Assembly (NCBI GenBank): GCA_934446135.1
Contig: CAKSDT010000096.1
Location: 1 to 6,604, forward strand
Direction: 5' to 3'
Source of the DNA: an uncultured Clostridia bacterium
GTDB taxonomy: Bacteria > Bacillota > Clostridia > RGIG6154
DNA length: 6,604 nt
Shown piece after piece: positions 1 through 6,345 of this stretch (its first letter is position 1; each line of letters begins with the position of its first letter). The position numbers were made by a program, and so were the translations under genes. The notes beneath the pieces are model-generated. The model saw only the letters and a list, made by a program, of their open reading frames with translations. It ran no database searches and was not told the origin of the DNA.

Positions 1-829
1 CCCCATGCCCCAAACTATGAACAAAATAATTTCCATAACCGGCATTTTTTATTATATCCCTTGCCGCGAAATCTATTTCATTTAGTTTTTTTCCCTGCAT
101 AACAAGTTTCTGAGCCGTTTCCTGGGCATTTAAAACAACATTATATACATTCTTCATTTCGTCGGTTGCAAACCCGACCGCAAAAGTTCTTGTCATATCA
201 GAACAATAGCCGTTAAACTTACAGCCGAAATCTATAGTAACAAAATCACCGTTTTCTATTTTTTTGTCTGACGGAACTCCGTGCGGGAGCGATGTCTTTT
301 TACCGGAAATCAAAATTGTGTCAAAAGATTCTTTTTCAGAACCGTTTATAGCCATAAAATAATTAAGTTTTGCTGACAGTTCTTTCTCGGAAACCCCGGG
401 TTTTATATATTCCAACAAACTTTCAAGTGATTTTTCCGCAATGGATGCCGCTTTTTTGAGACAATCAATTTCCTCATCATCTTTAACACTCCTTAAAGCG
501 TCAAAATCAATATCTTTTGTTGTTAATTCAAGGCTATTATCAGAATATAACTTAAATTTCCTGTATGTGATTGAATTTGGCTGAATGATAATTTTTTTGT
601 TTAGTTCCTTTAGGTACTTAAAATGATTTATACATTCCGCGACACAATAATCCGATTCCTGTTTTGCTTTTTCAGTATATCTTCCGTCCGTCAGAATTAC
701 TTTTTTATCATGTCCTAAAACTATTGCACCCTCACCTGTAAATTTTGCATAGTAACGCATATCATCAGAATCTGTTATATAAAAAACTTCATTATCATTT
801 ATTAATTCAAGCAGTTTTTGTTCTCTCAA
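1..829 (-). CDS. Xaa-Pro aminopeptidase/dipeptidase, peptidase family M24 (partial, 3' end off window)
   Basis: Probable cytoplasmic metallopeptidase that releases the residue preceding proline from peptides. The 276 codons in the window were read continuously by hand. Residues 1 to about 110 look like a creatinase-type N-terminal domain (a YITDSDDMRYYAKFTG stretch near residue 17 and LTDGRY near 47-52). The rest is the pita-bread catalytic domain: PHG with His183, the first metal aspartate Asp200 in IDFG, the second metal aspartate Asp211 in SDMTRT, and metal His275 in GHG at the very edge. Family members are about 350-360 aa, so about 80 residues with the two glutamate ligands lie beyond base 1. 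The start is TTG at 829. No ATG or GTG lies in frame between it and the upstream in-frame stop at 871-869, and an AAGGAAG site sits 8 bases before it. It begins 5 bases after the nuclease-like gene, so translation is probably coupled. PepQ-type or PepP-type specificity cannot be decided here. Confidence 0.93.
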   Translation of the reverse strand, partial: MREQKLLELINDNEVFYITDSDDMRYYAKFTGEGAIVLGHDKKVILTDGRYTEKAKQESDYCVAECINHFKYLKELNKKIIIQPNSITYRKFKLYSDNSLELTTKDIDFDALRSVKDDEEIDCLKKAASIAEKSLESLLEYIKPGVSEKELSAKLNYFMAINGSEKESFDTILISGKKTSLPHGVPSDKKIENGDFVTIDFGCKFNGYCSDMTRTFAVGFATDEMKNVYNVVLNAQETAQKLVMQGKKLNEIDFAARDIIKNAGYGNYFVHSLGHG

Positions 830-834
830 TTCAG

Positions 835-1695
835 TTACTTCCTTTTCATTATGTTTTCTAAAATTGATTTATAAATAAGTGCGTCCCTTGCTTGTGTTCC
901 GGGTGACTCACATATTACAACCGGCTCAAGGTTTTCGCTTACTATAACTTCTGCAAACGGGTCAAAACACGGACCGAAAGATTCATCATCATACGGAATA
1001 TGATTTTTTTCCCCTCCATCTGTAAATGCAATTCTTGTAAAATGCACATGGAACCTTTTGCTTCGCTCTTCACCTAAAGCGTTTTTTGTTTTACTTACAA
1101 TATTTAAAAAGTCATCAGGTGTATTTAGAGAACCCATTTCTCTTGCATTAATATGACCGAAATCGAAACAAGGCATAAAAGTTTCAGAAATCTTGCAAAG
1201 TTCTAAAACCTCATCGACATTACCTAACTGGTTAATTTTGCCCATTGTTTCGGGACAAATGAATATATCGTCATAACCAGCATTTTTGGCCTCATATGCT
1301 GCAATTTTAAGCGTGTTCTTTGCAAGGTCAAGTGCCTCTTCTCTTGACATTTTACTGCATGATCCGGAATGAACCACTATTCTTTTCGCACCCATCCATT
1401 TTGCACATTCCAATGTTTTCATTATATAATCTACACTTTTTAATCTTTTTGCCTCCTCAACAGAAGAAAGACTTATATAGTAAGGTGCGTGGATACTTAA
1501 AAACACATTATGCTCTTTGGCTTTTTCACCTATCAGCACTGCTGTTTTCTCAGAAACATTCACTCCTTTGCTGCACTGATATTCATAAGCATCAAGCCCG
1601 TTCCTTTCAACCCAACCCGGCATCTGAACACTGGCTTTGTTGCCCTCTTCGTAAAAAGCATCGGGGTTTCCCGACGGTCCGAATTTTACATTCAT
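835..1695 (-). CDS. Endonuclease IV-like (AP endonuclease family 2) TIM-barrel protein
   Basis: A protein of 286 aa with the endonuclease IV / xylose-isomerase-like TIM-barrel fold, probably a metal-dependent AP endonuclease acting on abasic DNA. Counting from the ATG at 1695, likely metal ligands match E. coli Nfo in order and spacing: His69 (IHAP), His109 (VHSGS), Glu149 (CPETMG), Asp178 and His181 (FDFGH), His216 (FHVHF), His232 (NHIPY) and Glu263 (CESPG). The aspartate of the Nfo DxH motif (Asp229) has no clear equivalent, since the stretch reads EKNH. A sugar isomerase/epimerase-like role therefore remains possible. The start is ATG at 1695, 8 bases after GAGG. ATG at 1698 is an equal alternative. 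The GTG at 1704 overlaps the Shine-Dalgarno site and is unlikely. It lies 17 bases after the yqeG-like stop and 5 bases before the peptidase, which suggests an operon. Confidence 0.85.
   Translation of the reverse strand: MNVKFGPSGNPDAFYEEGNKASVQMPGWVERNGLDAYEYQCSKGVNVSEKTAVLIGEKAKEHNVFLSIHAPYYISLSSVEEAKRLKSVDYIMKTLECAKWMGAKRIVVHSGSCSKMSREEALDLAKNTLKIAAYEAKNAGYDDIFICPETMGKINQLGNVDEVLELCKISETFMPCFDFGHINAREMGSLNTPDDFLNIVSKTKNALGEERSKRFHVHFTRIAFTDGGEKNHIPYDDESFGPCFDPFAEVIVSENLEPVVICESPGTQARDALIYKSILENIMKRK
838..844 (-). promoter_or_regulatory. Ribosome binding site that fixes the TTG start of the M24 peptidase
   Basis: The minus strand reads AAGGAAG followed by 8 bases and then TTG. The site lies inside the last codons and stop of the preceding gene. 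It is the only good Shine-Dalgarno match in the open part of this frame, and this decides for the TTG start. Confidence 0.75.
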
Positions 1696-1701
1696 CATAT
1701 A

Positions 1702-1707
1702 CACCTC
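1702..1707 (-). promoter_or_regulatory. Ribosome binding site of the endonuclease IV-like gene
   Basis: GAGGTG on the minus strand precedes two consecutive ATG codons (1698 and 1695). It overlaps an in-frame GTG at 1704-1702, so that GTG cannot be the start, although the open frame extends through it. Confidence 0.7.
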
Positions 1708-1712
1708 TTTTT

Positions 1713-2192
1713 TTATCTGTTAACAACAATTTTTTCAATTTTTCTTTTGAATTTAACAAATTTCCCTTCTTTATCACATATTGGGTCTAAAAGAACTGAT
1801 ATCATCTTCATTCTTTTTGCTCCCCACACATCTGTAAAAATCTGATCGCCTACTACCGCTATATGTTCCGGTTTCTCTTTTAATATTTTCAATGCAAGTT
1901 TAAATGGTTTTTTTGACGGTTTATTTCCGTTGCAGACCCAGTCAAGATTCAATGAATCGGCAAATTTTTTTGCCCTTTGGGGTATGTTATTTGATACAAT
2001 ACAAATCTTAAATTCTGCATTTTTTAATTTTTCAACAAACATTTTAGCCCTGTCGTCAGCAACAGGTGTATGAGGTTCAACCAAAGTGTTGTCAATATCA
2101 AGAATTATACCTTTTGTTCCGGCATTTTTTAATTCATCAAAATCTATACTTTCCATATTTTTAAATTTAAAATCAGGTTCAAAATATTTCAT
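1713..2192 (-). CDS. YqeG family HAD phosphatase (subclass IIIA)
   Basis: A 159-aa protein, about the usual length for the YqeG family. The HAD motifs are visible in order: motif I DIDNTL with nucleophile Asp32 and acid/base Asp34, motif II VSNN with Ser67, a lysine in the NKPSKKP stretch (91-96) for motif III, and motif IV GDQIFTD with Asp116 and Asp121. It has no signal peptide or membrane segment. The family includes yeast Gep4 and plant PGPP1, which dephosphorylate phosphatidylglycerophosphate. Applying that substrate here is inference only. The ATG at 2192 is preceded by GGTGA at a gap of 4 bases. It is the first gene of the leftward operon, with the promoter at 2234-2262 and a leader of about 35 bases. 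Confidence 0.92.
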   Translation of the reverse strand: MKYFEPDFKFKNMESIDFDELKNAGTKGIILDIDNTLVEPHTPVADDRAKMFVEKLKNAEFKICIVSNNIPQRAKKFADSLNLDWVCNGNKPSKKPFKLALKILKEKPEHIAVVGDQIFTDVWGAKRMKMISVLLDPICDKEGKFVKFKRKIEKIVVNR

Positions 2193-2233
2193 AATATCAC
2201 CGTTATTATTTAAGACAAATTTTCATATAGATA

Positions 2234-2262
2234 AGTATATCACAGTTTTATATTAAAAACAA
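2234..2262 (-). promoter_or_regulatory. Sigma-A type promoter of the yqeG-like operon
   Basis: On the minus strand, TTGTTT (2262-2257), a 17-base spacer and TATACT (2239-2234) form a good vegetative promoter. TG one base before the -10 makes it an extended -10. The predicted start is near 2227, about 35 bases before the ATG. Confidence 0.75.
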
Positions 2263-2283
2263 CTCTTTTGAAGGTGATAATAT

Positions 2284-2967
2284 ATGTTTGAAATTCACGG
2301 AATATTTAAAAAAAATGAAAACAAATACATAGAGAGGCTTCAGGAAAATTTAACATCCTTTTCAACCGAAGAAAAATACGATTTATTCAGTCCAAGGGAA
2401 TATCAGGGAAACTTCGTTGACCTTACGCAATCCTTTGAAGATTTTGGAAACAATATCGCAATGCTGTCAAAAGAAAAAAACAATATGGCAGTATTGCCGG
2501 ACATAGAAAAAGTTGTTAAGTTTTATGAACCGTTTTGTGAAAAAATTATTTTAAGAAATTTAAAAACCGAATCTTTTTTTAGTAATATCACACTTGAAGA
2601 AATTAAAACTGCTTCTGAATTTTACAAAGACTTTAAAAACAAAATTTTGATTGAACTATCGGGAAAATGTTATGACTACAATATGTTAACTCTTGATAAA
2701 ACAATCCTTACAAACAATCAGGCAATTTTAAAGTCTGTTGTGCATAAAAGTAAGATTTGTTATGACTCATTCTCGGGCAACTCGTACTTTACATATTTAA
2801 GTGAAAAAAATACCCCAAAATTTGTATGGCTTGAAAACACAAAATCTCTTTCGGAAAAGCACAATCTTATTAAAGAACTTGGATTTTGCGGAATTTGCTG
2901 GGAAAGTCCGCACACTGTTTCCGAAGGAAACTGGGAAAGTCTTTATATGGCATACCGAAAAAGATAA
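2284..2967 (+). CDS. Hypothetical protein with a GH18-barrel-like C-terminal half, probably non-catalytic
   Basis: A 227-aa protein with no signal peptide or membrane segment and no function I can assign firmly. Residues about 118-220 resemble the end of glycoside hydrolase 18 domains of the YaaH / spore-cortex type: KILIELSGKCYDY (like KILLGIPLYGYDW), NNQAI near 144-148, SYFTY at 167-171, VWLENTKSL at 181-189 (like VWYEDARSL), GFCGICW at 200-206 (like GLRGISYW) and a final NW at 216-217. The N-terminal half is unlike the usual GH18 start. I find no DxxDxDxE catalytic motif, and the protein is about 100 residues shorter than a full barrel. A decayed or repurposed non-enzymatic domain is therefore likely. 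The start is ATG at 2284 with AGGTGA 6 bases upstream. It is transcribed divergently from the yqeG-like gene and converges with rpsU. No convincing plus-strand promoter was seen; TATATT at 2249 is a weak -10 candidate. Confidence 0.8.
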   Translation: MFEIHGIFKKNENKYIERLQENLTSFSTEEKYDLFSPREYQGNFVDLTQSFEDFGNNIAMLSKEKNNMAVLPDIEKVVKFYEPFCEKIILRNLKTESFFSNITLEEIKTASEFYKDFKNKILIELSGKCYDYNMLTLDKTILTNNQAILKSVVHKSKICYDSFSGNSYFTYLSEKNTPKFVWLENTKSLSEKHNLIKELGFCGICWESPHTVSEGNWESLYMAYRKR

Positions 2968-2968
2968 A

Positions 2969-2996
2969 AAGTGCAGGACACTAAAGTCCTGCACTT
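2969..2996 (-). terminator. Rho-independent terminator after rpsU, possibly bidirectional
   Basis: A perfect 11-bp stem (AAGTGCAGGAC and GTCCTGCACTT) closes a 6-base loop. Read on the minus strand it is followed by TTT, A, TC and TTTTT, a good U-tract for ending the alaS-hinT-rpsU transcript. Read on the plus strand the hairpin follows the GH18-like stop by one base but is followed by AATAAAC, so it is a weaker terminator in that direction. The minus-strand U-tract overlaps the plus-strand stop codon. Confidence 0.88.
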
Positions 2997-3012
2997 AATA
3001 AACTGTGTTTAA

Positions 3013-3189
3013 TTATTTAAACTTTCTTTTTCTCGCAGCTTCTGATTTTTTCTTTCTCTTAACGCTGGGCTTTTCATAATGTTCTCTCTTTCTTATTTCC
3101 GACAAAACACCTGCTTTAGCACACTGACGCTTAAATCTGCGAAGAGCACTGTCTAAGGATTCGTTTTCCTTGATTTTAATTTCTGACAT
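3013..3189 (-). CDS. rpsU: 30S ribosomal protein S21
   Basis: A 58-aa, very basic protein of the bS21 family, a small-subunit component near the mRNA exit/platform that helps translation initiation. The diagnostic stretches are present: SALRRFKRQCAKAG near residues 14-27, a REHYEKPS block at 35-42 and a lysine/arginine-rich tail ending KRKFK. Length and sequence are typical and complete. The ATG at 3189 has a very strong tandem site (GGAGGGAGGG) ending 6 bases upstream. It is the third gene after alaS and hinT but also has its own near-consensus promoter at 3263-3291 and a leader with a palindrome, so it can be expressed independently. Its transcript ends at the hairpin 2969-2996. Confidence 0.97.
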   Translation of the reverse strand: MSEIKIKENESLDSALRRFKRQCAKAGVLSEIRKREHYEKPSVKRKKKSEAARKRKFK

Positions 3190-3215
3190 TTGTTTCCCTC
3201 CCTCCGCTATACAAC

Positions 3216-3232
3216 ATACGCATTATGCGTAT
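3216..3232. repeat. 17-base perfect palindrome in the rpsU leader
   Basis: ATACGCATTATGCGTAT has 8-base arms around a single central base. It lies about 25 bases after the predicted rpsU transcription start and about 10 bases before its Shine-Dalgarno tract. It could be a DNA-binding protein operator or a short RNA hairpin in the leader. No U-tract follows it, so it is not a terminator. Confidence 0.7.
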
Positions 3233-3262
3233 AACAAACTTTTTTAAATCCTACGCTCTAAT

Positions 3263-3291
3263 ATTTTAACTCAAAAATCATGTAATGTCAA
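3263..3291 (-). promoter_or_regulatory. Strong sigma-A promoter of rpsU
   Basis: On the minus strand, TTGACA (3291-3286, perfect consensus), a 17-base spacer and TAAAAT (3268-3263). The predicted start is near 3256, giving a leader of about 66 bases. The -35 begins only 9 bases after the hinT stop. Confidence 0.87.
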
Positions 3292-3299
3292 TACCTTTT

Positions 3300-3641
3300 T
3301 CAGATTAATTTTTCGCCAAGATGAACTCCGCCGATAATGTGAAAGTGAATATGCTTTACTGTCTGACCTGCATCATCGCCGCAGTTATTAATAATCCTGT
3401 ATCCGTTTTTGCACCCTTCGGTATTTTTGGCAATCTCACCGCAGACATGCAAAGTATGTCCTATAAGAGTTTCATCTTCCTTTGTTATATCATTTGCGCT
3501 CTCAATATGTTTTTTTGGAACCGCAAGAATGTGAACGGGTGCAACCGGGTTGATGTCTTTAAAAGCCGTTACAAATTCATCTTCATAAACTACGGCACTC
3601 GGTATTTCCTTATTGATTATTTTACAAAAAATACAATCCAT
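3300..3641 (-). CDS. hinT: HIT family protein (HinT-like purine nucleoside phosphoramidase)
   Basis: A 113-aa histidine-triad protein, full length for the HinT branch, probably hydrolysing AMP-N phosphoramidates such as aminoacyl-adenylate-like compounds in the cytoplasm. The HIT motif HIHFHII places His97, His99 and His101, and the central His99 is the family's nucleophile. The N-terminal CIFC (Cys3, Cys6), together with His45 and His97, matches the zinc-site pattern of many bacterial HIT proteins. The N-terminal CIFCKIINKEIPS is characteristic. The ATG at 3641 follows GGAG at a gap of 8 bases. That GGAG begins right after the alaS stop, so the gene is probably cotranscribed and translationally coupled with alaS. 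Coupling to AlaS is functionally sensible, since aminoacyl-AMP is a known HinT substrate type; this is inference. Confidence 0.95.
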   Translation of the reverse strand: MDCIFCKIINKEIPSAVVYEDEFVTAFKDINPVAPVHILAVPKKHIESANDITKEDETLIGHTLHVCGEIAKNTEGCKNGYRIINNCGDDAGQTVKHIHFHIIGGVHLGEKLI

Positions 3642-3653
3642 AAACCTAACTCC

Positions 3654-6278
3654 TTACTTTATTTGTGATTTTACAACTTCAACTGCAAAAGCAACAGCAT
3701 CGTTAACCTTTGACAAATCTTTACCGGCACCTTTTGCCATATCAGGCTTTCCGCCGCCGTTACCGCCGGCTACAGCGGTTACTTCTTTGATGATTTTGCC
3801 GGCATGAATCCCTTTTGTCAAAGACTCTTTATCGCAAGACGCAATAAAACTTATTTTTCCGTCTTTTTCTGATGCGAGAACAGAAACAACACCGTTACCG
3901 CATTTATCTTTAATCTTGTCTGTTGCCATTACAAGTTCGTCCATAGCCATATTGTCAAGTTTTGCGGCAATTACCTTAATTCCGTCAACAACAACTGCCT
4001 TTGAAATAACATCGTCTACCATCGAGCCTGCCATCTGTGCTTTTAATTCCGAAACTGTTTTTTCCGAATTTTTAAGTTCATTCATTACAGTTCTTGCTTT
4101 ACTTTCGATTTCAGAAACATTGCCTTTTAGTATTCCGGCAACAGTTTCCAAAGTCTCTTCTTTTTCATTTACGAAACTTAAAACCTCAAGACCTGTAATC
4201 GCTTCTATTCTTCTCGTTCCTGCAGCAACACCCGACTCCGAAAGAAGTTTAAACATTCCTGCCTGGGCCGTGTTTGTAAGATGTGTACCGCCGCAAAATT
4301 CCATCGAATAATCACCCATACAAACAACTCGTACAACATCACCGTACTTTTCGCCGAATTGTGCCTCCGCACCGAGTTTTTTAGCCTCATCTATGGGAAG
4401 TTCCTTTATTTCTATCGGCATTGCTTCCAGTATTGCTTTATTTACATTAAGTTCAACCTGTTTTAATTCTTCGGTTGTCATTGCTTCAAAATGGGAAAAG
4501 TCAAATCTTAGGTGTTTATCGTCCACCAACGAACCTGCCTGTGCAACAAGAACACCCAAAACATCTTTCAACGCTCTGTGAAGAAGGTGTGTTGCCGAAT
4601 GGTTTCTTGATATTGCCATTCTGCGTTCCTTTGAAACAGAAAGTTTCACTTCATCGCCCTTTAATATGCTTCCTTCTGTAACCTTTACAAAGTGCATATA
4701 TACACCATCGCCGTTTTTCTTGGTGTTTATAACCTCGGCTTTTCCGTTCTTAGTTTCAATACATCCTGTATCTCCGCACTGTCCACCCATTTCAGCGTAA
4801 AATGTAGTTTTTTCAGTCACAACAATTCCTTGTTCGCCGGCACCTATCGCACCGTTTTCATTATCAATATCAACTATTTTTGAAACTGTTTCCAGTGCAT
4901 CATAACCGACAAATTGTGTTGCTTTTGCATCAAAACTTACACTGTCTTTATCTTCCCAACTTGAACCGTCTTTTCTTGCGGCTCTTGCTGTGTCTTTTTG
5001 ATTTTTAAGTTCTTTATCAAAACCTTCCCTGTCAACCTCTATACCCTGTTCTGAGCATATCTCAACGGTAAGGTCTATAGGAAATCCGTAAGTATCATTA
5101 AGTTTAAATGCTTTGTCGCCTGAAAGGACAGTATTTCCGCTATCTTTGATTTCTTTTATATATGTGTTTAATATTTCTATACCGTTATCAATTGTTTTTG
5201 CAAATCTATCTTCTTCAATTCTGATGATTTTTTTGATATACTCTCTTTTTTCATCAAGTTCCGGATAGCCCTGTTTTGATTCATCGATTACAACATCGGC
5301 AACTTTGTATAAAAACTCACCGTCAATATTTAAAAGTCTTCCGTGTCTTGCAGCCCTTCTTAGCAATCTTCTTAAAACATAACCCCTGCCCTCGTTCGAC
5401 GGGATTACACCATCCGACACCATCATACCAGTACTTCTTATGTGGTCTGTTATAACACGAAGCGATACATCTGTTTTTTCATCGGTTTTGTATTTAACAC
5501 CGGCAATTTCCGATATATAATTCATTACATTTCTCACTGTATCAACTTCGAAAAGATTATCAACATCCTGCATTATACAAGCAAGTCTTTCAAGTCCCAT
5601 ACCTGTGTCAATATTAGGATTTGCAAGACGGTTGTAGTTACCGTTTTCATCTTTGTCAAACTGTGTAAAAACCAGGTTCCAAACTTCCATAAATCTGTCG
5701 CAGTCACAACCAAGTTTACAACCGGGTTTGCCGCAACTGTATTCGATTCCTCTGTCAACATGAATTTCAGAGCAAGGACCGCAAGGACCTGTTCCGTGTT
5801 CCCAGAAGTTGTCTTCTTTACCCATTTTTACGACACGCTCAGGAGAAACGCCTACTTCATTTATCCATATATCTCTTGCTTCATCATCTTCTTCATAAAC
5901 CGTTATCCATAACTTGTCCGCCGGTATTTCCATAACTTTGGTTAAAAATTCCCAACCCCAAGTTATAGCCTCTCTTTTAAAATAATCCCCAAATGAAAAA
6001 TTACCGAGCATTTCAAAAAAAGTTCCATGCCTTGCAGTTTTTCCGACACACTCGATATCAGGTGTTCTAATACATTTCTGACAGGTTGTAACTCTTCTTT
6101 TCGGCGGAATTTCCGCACCTGTAAACCATTTTTTCATAGGTGCCATACCGGAATTTATAAGCAGAAGACTGTTGTCGTTTTTCGGTATAAGCGGAAAACT
6201 TCCGAGTCTTAAACATCCTTTGGATTCAAAGAAACTCAAAAACTTTTCTCTTACCTCATTTAATCCCATATATTCCAT
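3654..6278 (-). CDS. alaS: Alanine--tRNA ligase
   Basis: An 874-aa cytoplasmic class II synthetase that charges tRNA-Ala and hydrolyses mischarged Ser- and Gly-tRNA-Ala; the length is typical. The catalytic core carries motif 2 (about 71-101, TARHGTFFEMLGNFSFGDYF) and motif 3 (GMGLERLA, 226-233). The editing domain has MGGQ at 497-500, His560 and His564 (HSATH) and Cys662 with His666 (CGGTH), all metal ligands present. The C-terminal C-Ala domain ends with the glycine-rich GGNGGGKPDMAKGAG near 838-852. A Cys-rich stretch (Cys182, 187, 191, 193) follows GPCGPC and occurs in clostridial AlaS. The start ATG at 6278 gives the family N-terminus MEYMGLNE, but the only upstream AAGG lies 13 bases away, so the Shine-Dalgarno site is poor. 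It is first in an operon with hinT, and perhaps rpsU. No T-box is visible; the leader has a possible pseudoknot. Confidence 0.98.
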   Translation of the reverse strand: MEYMGLNEVREKFLSFFESKGCLRLGSFPLIPKNDNSLLLINSGMAPMKKWFTGAEIPPKRRVTTCQKCIRTPDIECVGKTARHGTFFEMLGNFSFGDYFKREAITWGWEFLTKVMEIPADKLWITVYEEDDEARDIWINEVGVSPERVVKMGKEDNFWEHGTGPCGPCSEIHVDRGIEYSCGKPGCKLGCDCDRFMEVWNLVFTQFDKDENGNYNRLANPNIDTGMGLERLACIMQDVDNLFEVDTVRNVMNYISEIAGVKYKTDEKTDVSLRVITDHIRSTGMMVSDGVIPSNEGRGYVLRRLLRRAARHGRLLNIDGEFLYKVADVVIDESKQGYPELDEKREYIKKIIRIEEDRFAKTIDNGIEILNTYIKEIKDSGNTVLSGDKAFKLNDTYGFPIDLTVEICSEQGIEVDREGFDKELKNQKDTARAARKDGSSWEDKDSVSFDAKATQFVGYDALETVSKIVDIDNENGAIGAGEQGIVVTEKTTFYAEMGGQCGDTGCIETKNGKAEVINTKKNGDGVYMHFVKVTEGSILKGDEVKLSVSKERRMAISRNHSATHLLHRALKDVLGVLVAQAGSLVDDKHLRFDFSHFEAMTTEELKQVELNVNKAILEAMPIEIKELPIDEAKKLGAEAQFGEKYGDVVRVVCMGDYSMEFCGGTHLTNTAQAGMFKLLSESGVAAGTRRIEAITGLEVLSFVNEKEETLETVAGILKGNVSEIESKARTVMNELKNSEKTVSELKAQMAGSMVDDVISKAVVVDGIKVIAAKLDNMAMDELVMATDKIKDKCGNGVVSVLASEKDGKISFIASCDKESLTKGIHAGKIIKEVTAVAGGNGGGKPDMAKGAGKDLSKVNDAVAFAVEVVKSQIK

Positions 6279-6296
6279 ACTAACGCCATAACCTTT

Positions 6297-6345
6297 CTGC
6301 CTACTATAAAATTTCTATATCACCTTATCGCAGGCAGATAAGGCG
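6297..6345 (-). ncRNA. Candidate H-type pseudoknot in the alaS leader
   Basis: On the minus strand, CGCCTTATC (6345-6337) pairs with GATAAGGTG (6329-6321) in a 9-bp stem with one G-U pair and a 7-base loop, TGCCTGC (6336-6330). The loop and its closing C complement GTAGGCAG (6304-6297) over 8 pairs including one G-U. A sterically reasonable fold has stem 1 of 9 bp, a one-base loop, stem 2 of 6 bp and a 16-base A+T-rich third loop. It ends about 20 bases before the alaS ATG, directly against AAAGG. The pairings are read from sequence; function and folding are inference. Confidence 0.5.

Noticed and set aside
1320..1845. Two overlapping plus-strand open frames (156 and 111 codons) opposite the nuclease-like and yqeG-like genes
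   Set aside because: They are antisense to well-supported genes, recall no family, and lack a convincing ribosome binding site.
2193..2283. Plus-strand promoter for the GH18-like gene
   Set aside because: TATATT at 2249-2254 has no -35 at proper spacing, and the AAGACA (2212) / TATATC (2236) pair matches only 4 of 6 bases in each box. Not listed as a feature.
2797..2998. Short open frames on both strands over the end of the GH18-like gene and the terminator
   Set aside because: They run through the terminator hairpin, or are antisense to the supported frame, and have no ribosome binding site.
3233..3300. Terminator between hinT and rpsU
   Set aside because: No hairpin with a U-tract lies between the hinT stop and the rpsU promoter, so readthrough from alaS-hinT into rpsU is likely.
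3321..3807. Plus-strand open frames opposite hinT and the 3' end of alaS
   Set aside because: Antisense shadows of hinT and alaS with low-complexity, unfamiliar translations.
3916..6212. Several short open frames on both strands within alaS, the longest 156 codons at 5442-5912
   Set aside because: alaS is complete with every motif in order, so these frames are by-products of its codon pattern.
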